Shown here: positions 1 through 5,160 of the stretch, in pieces
Position numbering within the stretch: the first letter of the stretch is position 1
How the letters are laid out: every line of letters begins with the position of its first letter
Origin: an uncultured Bacillota bacterium
GTDB taxonomy: Bacteria > Bacillota_I > Bacilli_A > RFN20 > CAG-826
Assembly (NCBI GenBank): GCA_946623775.1
Contig: CAMORJ010000093.1
Coordinates: 1-5,160 of the forward strand
DNA length: 5,160 nucleotides
Direction: 5' to 3'
Notes under the pieces: generated by a model
Told to the model about the DNA's origin: nothing
The model's input: only the letters and a program-made list of their open reading frames with translations
The model's database searches: none
Translations under genes and position numbers: made by a program

Positions 1-2629
1 CATCCCAAGCCAATTGGTTTTGAAAGGAGAAAAAGCGCAGGATCCTGGAATACCCACCAAAAACGGATATTTCTTCGACGGATGGACGTATGGAGGAAAA
101 GAATGGTCTTTCGTCGGGTATGTCGTCACTGAAGATATGACGCTGACCGCCGAATGGTCGAAAGGAATCGGTGTTTATTATTACGATGATTGGCCTTCTA
201 ATGGCGGTGAAATCATTTATTCCACCAAAATTCGGGAAGGCGAAGAGCCGCATTGCCCCGTTCCGATTCCCGAAAAAGAATCGTCGGATGGCAAACAATA
301 CTGCTTTGTCGGATGGAAAAATGATAGCTGGTCTCCCGATAGTTTTGTTTTCTACCCGATATACGAGGAGATGGACGAAGGCCTGACAATTGTGGATGGC
401 GTCGTCACAAAGTATAACGGGACGAACACGGTGGTGGAGATTCCCTCTTCCTGGAATGGGCATCCCGTCACGAAAATCGGCCAATTCGCGTTCAATAATT
501 CCGCGTGCGAAGAGATTATTCTGCCCGATACGCTCACGACGCTCGACGATAGTGCTTTCTCAGGGGCATTTAACCTAAAATCCATCGTCATTCCCGACAG
601 CGTCACCTCCATCGGCGGAGCTTGCTTTGCCAGATGCAACGCATTGGAAAGCGTTGTGTTCGGTACGGGGCTCACGACTCTTTCCGGGGAGCTCTTCGCC
701 GGCGTCCAAATATTGCCATCAGTGACCTTCAAAGGCAAAATCGATGACTTCAACAAAGCGTTTGGATACTTCGTCCATGTTTTCGTGGCTGATTTCTATG
801 TCCATTGCTCCATGCAGGAATGGCTCGACATGAGTCTTTACTTCCCGAGGAATCACGCGGAAACGAGGATTCATTTGTTCCTCGACGGCACGGACAATGA
901 GACGACGAGCCTCACGTTCCCAAACGGCATCACCGAAATCAAACGCCAGTATTTAGCCAATTGCGCGGTTAAATCGGTTTTCATCCCCTGGAGCGTGGAA
1001 ACGTTTGAAAATAGCGTCTTCAATGGCGCCCGCGAGCTGGAGAAAATCGTCGTTGCCGCCGAAAACGATTTCTATTCCTCCCGCAATGGCGTCCTCTACA
1101 ACAAAGCGCAGACCAGCATCATCGCCATCCCGGTCTTGTGCAAAGGGAAGATCTACCTGCCGAATACGTATTTCCCTCTCGAAATGGTTAGAGGGCTGAA
1201 AAACGCCGTTTCATTTGAGATAGAAGGCGATAATCCTAACTATGCCATCTACAACGACGTTCTTTATAACAAAGACCTGACGACGCTTTTAGCCGTTCCG
1301 GGAGACATTCACATCAGCGACTTCTGGAGCCCGTCCGTTACCAAAGTCGGATCCTATGCTTTCATGAATTCGGCTTCGCTTTCCACGGTCGCAATCCCTT
1401 CTGGGGTTTTGATGCTTGATCAATACGCTTTTGCCGGAACCTTAGGCATTCAAACCGTCATCGTTCCTGAAAGCGTGATAGATATCAGCTATCGATGCTT
1501 CTATTGGGAATATTCATCCATTTCTTCAATCCAGATGGCGCATAACCCAGATCGCAAGCACAACCCCGGAGCCTTCTATGGATTGCCAGAAGACTATCCC
1601 TACCTCGTGGAAGGGAATGGCAAATACCTAGGCACCGACGTCAATCCATATCTCTTCCTCGTCAAAGGAACTGAAGAAGCAGTGGACGTCACCGTCCACG
1701 ACGGATGCGGTTATATCGGTGATTATTCCTTTGCAGGAAACAAAACCCTTCAATCGATTACGCTCTCTTCTTCTTGCAAGGCTATCGGCAATTGCGCGTT
1801 CTCGAATTGCTCTGCCTTGAGCTCGGTGGCCATGAACGAAGGCTTGCTAGCCATCCTTACGTATGCCTTCGATAGCTGTGCTTCGCTTCAAAGTGTCACC
1901 CTCCCGGATACCCTATTTGATTTGGAGACTCGCGCCTTTAATAACTGCACGTCCCTCGCGAATGTCGAATTCGGCAGTGGATTAACGGATATCTACGATG
2001 CCTTCAATGGATGCACGGGCCTAGAGGAGGTCACGATTCCCGGAACGGTTGAAATCGTTGATTACAATGCTTTTGCGTATTGCTCCGGCCTTAAGACCGT
2101 TAACATTGAGGAAGGGGTCAAGAACGTCTGTCTCCAGGCGTTCATGAACTGCGGGAGCCTCACGACCGTCCATATCCCATCCACGGTCGATTACATCGAC
2201 AGTTCAGCCTTTAGGGCGTGCTATTCTTTGCAGACCGTCGATATCGATGAGGACAACCTGCATTATGTCTTCGACGCGAATGCAATCTATTCCAAAGACA
2301 AAACCACATTGATCATGGTGATGAAAGGTTTCTCCGGAATCTTTGTGATACCGGATTCCGTGACGGTCGTCAGCTATGAATGCTTTGCGACCTGCGATGA
2401 CCTGACCGGCATCGTCGTACCCGTAAACGTCACGGAGTTCAAATCCTCCATCGGGTTAGATCTCGATGCGATTTATTATGAAGGCACCAAAGAGCAATTT
2501 GATTTGATCGTCGGTGCCCAATTCGTCCGTCGATACAACGATGACGAGCTTCTGTATTATTCCGAATCCTCTCCATCCGGCGAAGGCTCGTATTGGCATT
2601 ACGTCGACGGCGTTCCGACCCCTTGGTGA
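1..2629 (+). CDS. BspA-type leucine-rich-repeat (LRR_5) surface protein with InlB-type B-repeat, 5' partial
   Basis: This is the C-terminal 875 residues of a large, probably extracellular protein. The reading frame is open to the window edge (first full codon at 2), so the start and any signal peptide or lipobox lie upstream. Residues below are numbered from the codon at 14. Residues 1-49 are the end of an InlB/Listeria-Bacteroides B-repeat (GYFFDGW, then EDMTLTAEW). Residues 52-119 resemble a degenerate second copy (FVGW, YPIYEE). From about 123 to 820 there are LRR_5 repeats of about 22-23 residues with the pattern AF..C..L..V.IP..V..I. Three 'N..Y...N.VLYNK...L' insertions sit at 350-373, 408-430 and 748-770, and a KYLGTDVNPY box at 537-546. 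The tail is GSYWHYVDGVPTPW. There is no LPXTG motif and no C-terminal membrane helix. Family members act in adhesion or binding at the cell surface, but the ligand here is unknown. The gene ends TGA TAG, a tandem in-frame stop, and a terminator follows 24 bases later. Confidence 0.93.
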   Translation, partial: IPSQLVLKGEKAQDPGIPTKNGYFFDGWTYGGKEWSFVGYVVTEDMTLTAEWSKGIGVYYYDDWPSNGGEIIYSTKIREGEEPHCPVPIPEKESSDGKQYCFVGWKNDSWSPDSFVFYPIYEEMDEGLTIVDGVVTKYNGTNTVVEIPSSWNGHPVTKIGQFAFNNSACEEIILPDTLTTLDDSAFSGAFNLKSIVIPDSVTSIGGACFARCNALESVVFGTGLTTLSGELFAGVQILPSVTFKGKIDDFNKAFGYFVHVFVADFYVHCSMQEWLDMSLYFPRNHAETRIHLFLDGTDNETTSLTFPNGITEIKRQYLANCAVKSVFIPWSVETFENSVFNGARELEKIVVAAENDFYSSRNGVLYNKAQTSIIAIPVLCKGKIYLPNTYFPLEMVRGLKNAVSFEIEGDNPNYAIYNDVLYNKDLTTLLAVPGDIHISDFWSPSVTKVGSYAFMNSASLSTVAIPSGVLMLDQYAFAGTLGIQTVIVPESVIDISYRCFYWEYSSISSIQMAHNPDRKHNPGAFYGLPEDYPYLVEGNGKYLGTDVNPYLFLVKGTEEAVDVTVHDGCGYIGDYSFAGNKTLQSITLSSSCKAIGNCAFSNCSALSSVAMNEGLLAILTYAFDSCASLQSVTLPDTLFDLETRAFNNCTSLANVEFGSGLTDIYDAFNGCTGLEEVTIPGTVEIVDYNAFAYCSGLKTVNIEEGVKNVCLQAFMNCGSLTTVHIPSTVDYIDSSAFRACYSLQTVDIDEDNLHYVFDANAIYSKDKTTLIMVMKGFSGIFVIPDSVTVVSYECFATCDDLTGIVVPVNVTEFKSSIGLDLDAIYYEGTKEQFDLIVGAQFVRRYNDDELLYYSESSPSGEGSYWHYVDGVPTPW

Positions 2630-2652
2630 TAGGAAGGGACAATCTGCCGAAC

Positions 2653-2681
2653 AAGCGATCCAAATCCTGGGTCGCTTTTTT
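2653..2681 (+). terminator. Intrinsic terminator of the LRR gene
   Basis: The arms AAGCGATCCA (2653-2662) and TGGGTCGCTT (2668-2677) form a 10-bp stem with one G-U pair and a 5-base loop (AATCC). Six consecutive T residues follow at 2676-2681. The hairpin begins 24 bases after the LRR stop codon and is correctly oriented for that gene. It should separate LRR transcription from the yaaA operon. Confidence 0.88.
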
Positions 2682-2716
2682 GCGTTCCCGAAACTCTCCA
2701 AAATGCAAATTCATTG

Positions 2717-2812
2717 ACCCCATGTACGCGATTTTGACCGCCGCGGAAGTCAAAAATGATGACTTGAATGACTGAGCGGCCACCAGAGGGTCAAAATCGC
2801 GTAAAAAAGGGT
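2717..2812. repeat. Nested imperfect inverted repeat in the gap before yaaA
   Basis: A perfect 15-bp inverted repeat, TACGCGATTTTGACC at 2725-2739 and its complement at 2789-2803, encloses 49 bases. Further pairing is possible. An outer 4-bp stem joins ACCC 2717-2720 with GGGT 2809-2812. An inner GCCGC/GCGGC stem joins 2740-2744 with 2776-2780. A terminal 6-bp hairpin joins AAGTCA 2747-2752 with TGACTT 2760-2765 around a 7-base loop. No T-run follows on either strand, so it is not an ordinary intrinsic terminator. It could be a structured leader RNA, an intergenic palindromic repeat or the remnant of a small mobile element. The sequence alone does not decide between these. Confidence 0.7.
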
Positions 2813-2833
2813 AAAATTTTTGTTCAAAAATGG

Positions 2834-2862
2834 TACAAATATTTACTACTTAGTAGTAAAAT
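2834..2862 (+). promoter_or_regulatory. Possible promoter for yaaA-recF-gyrB
   Basis: The A+T-rich stretch before yaaA contains TAAAAT at 2857-2862, one mismatch from the sigma-A -10 consensus. TACAAA at 2834-2839 lies 17 bases upstream and is a poor -35 match (3 of 6). Initiation near 2869 would leave a leader of about 19 bases. A promoter is expected somewhere here, because the LRR gene is terminated at 2681 and the downstream genes are packed without gaps. The exact hexamers are a guess. Confidence 0.35.
2842..2860. promoter_or_regulatory. Operator-like palindrome upstream of yaaA
   Basis: TTTACTACT-T-AGTAGTAAA is a perfect 9-bp inverted repeat around one central base. Allowing one bulged A, the symmetry extends to AATATT arms, spanning 2838-2865. 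The length and tight spacing are typical of a binding site for a dimeric helix-turn-helix repressor. It overlaps the candidate -10 element and lies 28 bases before the yaaA ATG. The protein that would bind is not identifiable, and no regulator gene is present in the window. Confidence 0.5.
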
Positions 2863-2887
2863 ATTGCAGGTCAGAAAACCATTTCAT

Positions 2888-3106
2888 ATGAACGGCGAGA
2901 AACAAATCAAAATCACGGGTGAATACATCACCTTGGGGCAGTTCCTCAAATTCGCGAGGATCATCTCCCAGGGCGGTGAGGCCAAGTTCTATTTGGCGAC
3001 CCGCAAAGTCCTGGTCAACGGGGAACCCGAAGCCAGACGCGGCCGCAAGCTGCGCGATGGCGACGTGGTCGAGCTTGACGAGGGCAGATTTGTCATAAAG
3101 CAATGA
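2888..3106 (+). CDS. yaaA: S4 domain RNA-binding protein YaaA (RlbA-like)
   Basis: This 72-residue protein consists almost entirely of an S4 RNA-binding domain. It matches Bacillus YaaA in length and wording: ITLGQFLKFARIISQGGEAK at residues 14-33, then VLVNGEP (41-47), RRGRKLRDGDVVE (50-62) and a final beta strand. Known family members are found between dnaN and recF and are linked to ribosome or RNA binding. The role here is inferred from that. The ATG at 2888 was chosen over an in-frame ATG at 2768. The longer form would add 40 residues not seen in the family, encoded by the inverted-repeat and palindrome region. No strong Shine-Dalgarno precedes 2888: only CAGG lies 17 bases upstream, so initiation may be weak. 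The stop overlaps the recF start in an ATGA, which suggests translational coupling. Confidence 0.9.
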   Translation: MNGEKQIKITGEYITLGQFLKFARIISQGGEAKFYLATRKVLVNGEPEARRGRKLRDGDVVELDEGRFVIKQ

Positions 3107-4173
3107 TCCTCACCCGTCTGCGGCTCCGCGATTTTCGTACGTACGAGAATCTCGACATCTCCTTCGAACCGGGCTTGACCCTGGTGCTTGGGGAAAACGC
3201 GACGGGGAAGACCAACCTCGTCGAGGCGATCCATTATCTGTCCTTGGCCCGCTCCTGGCGGAGCAAGGAAGATGGAACGCTCGTCCGAGATGGCGCCCCG
3301 CTTGCTCGCATCGAAGCCGAAGTGAGAGAAGGCCTTCTGATCAGACATCTCGAAATAGAGATTGGGAAGAATTCGAAGAGGATATTGCTCAACGGCAAGC
3401 CGATTCGAAGGCTGAGCGAACTCTCGAAAGTCACCAACGTCATCTGCTTCTCCCCATCCGACGTCCCTCTATTTGCCGGAAGCCCCGGCGAAAGAAGGTC
3501 GTTCCTCGACGTGTCGCTGTCGAAGAGGTCAAGCGATTACTTCTCGCTGATCTCGAGGTACAACCGCTTGCTGAAGGAACGCAACGCGGCCCTGAAATCA
3601 AGGAATCCCGATATGGTTCTCATCGATTCCTTGGCAGAGCAGTTGGTTGGCCTTGCCGAACCGATCGTCCGTTACCGAAGCCTCTATGTCGCTTCGCTCA
3701 ACGGCGTCCTCCCCGACCTCCTCACTCGTCTGAAGGGCGAAAAAACGCTCTGCGAGGTCACCTACAGGCCGTTTGTCAGGCCGGACGATGACTTTAAGCG
3801 GAAAGCGGCAAAAGCCTTCCTAGACGCCCGAGAAAGCGATTTGATCCATGGCTCGACTTCCGTTGGGCCCCATCGCGAGGACATCGGGTTCAGACAAAAC
3901 GGGAAAGACATCGCCACCCGTGGTTCCCAAGGAGAGAACCGAATGGCGGTGTTAGCTCTGAAGCTTGCGCCAAGCCTATTGGTGGAAGATGAGGAGAAAA
4001 AACCCATCTGCGTGCTCGATGATGTGACGAGCGAATTGGACCGCGAGAACATCGGCAGGCTATTGCAGGTGCTGCAAGACTTCGGCCAGGTATTCCTGAC
4101 CGCCACAAACCTAGACATCCCTGAAGCATCGATCGTCGATGTTTCGATAAACCATGCCACAAGGAGGAAATGA
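3103..4173 (+). CDS. recF: DNA replication and repair protein RecF
   Basis: RecF is an SMC/ABC-type ATPase that binds gapped DNA and, with RecO and RecR, helps load RecA during recombinational repair. The 356-residue product is close to the usual family length of about 360-370, so it looks complete. The Walker A motif is GENATGKT at 30-37. The family segment SPSDVPLFAGSPGERRSFLD lies at 117-136, followed by Y..L..RYNRLLKERNAALK (about 146-165). TSVGPHRED is at 252-260, the ABC signature region GSQGENR at 274-280, and Walker B plus D-loop VLDDVTSELD at 304-313. FLTATNLD at 331-338 is the expected post-Walker-B strand. Family members usually have Q at the position of T34, and SQGQ.R where this protein has SQGENR. 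These are mild changes, and all core catalytic residues are kept. The start overlaps the yaaA stop by 4 bases, has no strong ribosome binding site of its own and is probably translationally coupled. Confidence 0.97.
   Translation: MILTRLRLRDFRTYENLDISFEPGLTLVLGENATGKTNLVEAIHYLSLARSWRSKEDGTLVRDGAPLARIEAEVREGLLIRHLEIEIGKNSKRILLNGKPIRRLSELSKVTNVICFSPSDVPLFAGSPGERRSFLDVSLSKRSSDYFSLISRYNRLLKERNAALKSRNPDMVLIDSLAEQLVGLAEPIVRYRSLYVASLNGVLPDLLTRLKGEKTLCEVTYRPFVRPDDDFKRKAAKAFLDARESDLIHGSTSVGPHREDIGFRQNGKDIATRGSQGENRMAVLALKLAPSLLVEDEEKKPICVLDDVTSELDRENIGRLLQVLQDFGQVFLTATNLDIPEASIVDVSINHATRRK
4161..4167 (+). promoter_or_regulatory. Strong Shine-Dalgarno site of gyrB
   Basis: AAGGAGG lies inside the last codons of recF, 7 bases before ATG 4175. 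It is the best ribosome binding site in the window. It fixes the gyrB start at 4175 rather than at the in-frame ATG at 4265, which has no comparable site. Confidence 0.9.
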
Positions 4174-4174
4174 T

Positions 4175-5160
4175 ATGGCAGACGAAACCCTTGAAGCGGG
4201 CGAACAGATTCGCGAAGAAGACCGCTTCACATACGTCCGGGAAGAAGTCACGGACGAAAAAGCAATGGAAAGAGCCAAAGAGGACTACAGCGGCTCCGAC
4301 ATCCAAGTCCTCGAAGGCCTTGAAGCCGTCAGGAAGCGTCCTGGCATGTACATCGCCACGACCGCGGCCGCCGGTTTGCATCACCTGGTTTGGGAAATCG
4401 TCGACAACTCGATTGACGAAGCCCTCGCTGGATATTGCAAACACATCGAGGTCACGATCGGCGTTGGAGACATCATCACCGTCAAGGACGATGGACGCGG
4501 CGTTCCGGTCGACGTCGTCGCCAAATCCGGCCTTTCCGGCGTCGAGACCGTTTATACGATTCTCCACGCAGGCGGCAAATTCGGCGGAGACGGCGGCTAT
4601 AAGGTCTCCGGCGGTCTGCATGGCGTCGGCGCTTCGGTCGTCAACGCGCTTTCCGAATGGATGGAAGTCACCGTTTGCCGCGATGGCGGTAAATATTTCC
4701 TCCGCTTCGAAAACGGCGGACACCCCGTCGGCCATTTGAAGAGGATCGGCGATTCCAATGAGCGCGGCACCATGGTTGTCTTCAAACCCGACGCAACCAT
4801 TTTCACCGAGACCACCGTCTACAATTACGAAACCATCAAGAGCCACCTCCGTCAGATGGCCTTCCTCAATGGCGGTATCCGCATCACTTTGACCGACCTC
4901 CGCGGCGAAGCACCCGTCACTGAAAGCTTTGAATACGATGGCGGCATCCGCGAATATGTCAGCTACATCGATTCCAATAAAGTCCCCGTCAACCCCGTCC
5001 CCATCTATTGCGATGGCGCGGAAGAAGTCACCCTTGCCGACGGCGAGACCAAAGAAAGGATCTATGCCGAGGTCGCTTTGCAGTGGACCGATTCCTATGA
5101 CTCCAATGGCATCTATTCCTTCTGCAACAACATCTCCACCCGCGAAGGCGGCACCCACGT
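4175..5160 (+). CDS. gyrB: DNA gyrase subunit B, 3' partial (ATPase and start of transducer domain)
   Basis: The window holds the first 328 codons, open to the edge. GyrB is the ATPase subunit of gyrase (A2B2), which introduces negative supercoils. The GHKL ATPase fold is clear: IQVLEGLEAVRKRPGMYI (43-60), LVWEIVDNSIDEA (71-83) with catalytic Glu74 and Mg-binding Asn78, DDGRGVP (105-111), the ATP lid with HAGGKF (131-136) and YKVSGGLHGVGASVVNALS (142-160), and RGTMVVFKPD (197-206). Arg169 aligns with E. coli Arg136, the coumarin-contact residue, and is kept. The transducer domain follows from about 250, ending in NNISTREGGTH. The Toprim domain lies beyond the window. Its position after recF and the HHLVWEIVDNSIDE wording favour GyrB over ParE. 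About 42 residues precede IQVL, some 30 more than in Bacillus, forming an acidic extension. MYIG, the usual family wording, reads MYIA here. Confidence 0.97.
   Translation, partial: MADETLEAGEQIREEDRFTYVREEVTDEKAMERAKEDYSGSDIQVLEGLEAVRKRPGMYIATTAAAGLHHLVWEIVDNSIDEALAGYCKHIEVTIGVGDIITVKDDGRGVPVDVVAKSGLSGVETVYTILHAGGKFGGDGGYKVSGGLHGVGASVVNALSEWMEVTVCRDGGKYFLRFENGGHPVGHLKRIGDSNERGTMVVFKPDATIFTETTVYNYETIKSHLRQMAFLNGGIRITLTDLRGEAPVTESFEYDGGIREYVSYIDSNKVPVNPVPIYCDGAEEVTLADGETKERIYAEVALQWTDSYDSNGIYSFCNNISTREGGTH

Noticed and set aside
14..16. TTG at 14 as the start of the LRR gene
   Set aside because: The frame is open upstream to the window edge and the codon falls inside an InlB-type repeat, with no signal peptide after it. 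The gene is cut by the window.
2439..2783. Small open frames on both strands around the end of the LRR gene and the gap
   Set aside because: They overlap the LRR coding end and the terminator, lack ribosome binding sites and have no recognisable domains.
2717..2820. The large inverted repeat as a second terminator
   Set aside because: The stem is followed by an A-run and GGG on the + strand and by mixed sequence on the - strand. No T-run directly follows the hairpin.
2768..2887. ATG 2768 as the yaaA start, giving a 112-residue protein
   Set aside because: The extra 40 residues are not part of the S4/YaaA family, there is no ribosome binding site before 2768, and the stretch is taken up by the inverted repeat and palindrome.
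2630..2887. Replication origin in the gap before yaaA
   Set aside because: By eye there is no DnaA box (TTATCCACA or close variants) on either strand, and dnaA and dnaN are not adjacent.
2627..4173. TGA as a tryptophan codon (mycoplasma-type code)
   Set aside because: yaaA, recF and the LRR gene all end naturally in TGA at family-typical lengths, and conserved tryptophans such as GyrB Trp73 are TGG.
3890..5158. Long open frame of 422 codons on the minus strand
   Set aside because: It lies entirely antisense to recF and gyrB, whose identity is certain. Its product is low-complexity and matches no family I recognise. The opening reflects the codon bias of gyrB.

Overview
The window holds the end of a large leucine-rich-repeat surface protein gene, a 258-base non-coding gap, and the start of a housekeeping operon, yaaA-recF-gyrB, all on the + strand. 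The organism looks like a member of the Bacillota, most likely an uncultured Bacilli or Erysipelotrichales-type gut bacterium. This rests on three things: the order yaaA (S4 protein)-recF-gyrB, the Bacillus-like wording of YaaA and GyrB, and an LRR_5 (BspA-type) protein carrying an InlB-type B-repeat. Lineage is inferred from remembered family sequences, not from a search. TGA is used as a stop: three genes end in TGA, and the conserved Trp73 of GyrB is TGG. This is therefore not a code-4 mycoplasma.

Region 1 (1-2629) is the C-terminal 875 residues of a secreted or surface LRR protein whose 5' end lies outside the window. It ends with TGA TAG in frame and is followed by a clear intrinsic terminator at 2653-2681.

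Region 2 (2682-2887) has no convincing gene but is rich in structure. A nested, imperfect inverted repeat (2717-2812) has a perfect 15-bp core stem. It is followed by an A+T-rich stretch with a perfect 9+1+9 palindrome (2842-2860) that overlaps a possible weak promoter. This is the least explained part of the window.

Region 3 (2888-5160) is a tightly packed operon. yaaA and recF overlap by 4 bases (ATGA). recF and gyrB are separated by one base, and the gyrB Shine-Dalgarno sequence lies inside the recF end. RecF (recombinational repair, loading of RecA at gaps) and GyrB (ATPase subunit of gyrase) belong to the classic dnaA-dnaN-yaaA-recF-gyrB cluster near the origin. Here the gene directly upstream of yaaA is the LRR gene, not dnaN, so the cluster is split or rearranged. 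No DnaA-box cluster was seen, so there is no direct evidence of an origin in this window.

I found no convincing new biological system. The best leads are the paired inverted-repeat structures in front of yaaA and the broken origin-cluster order.
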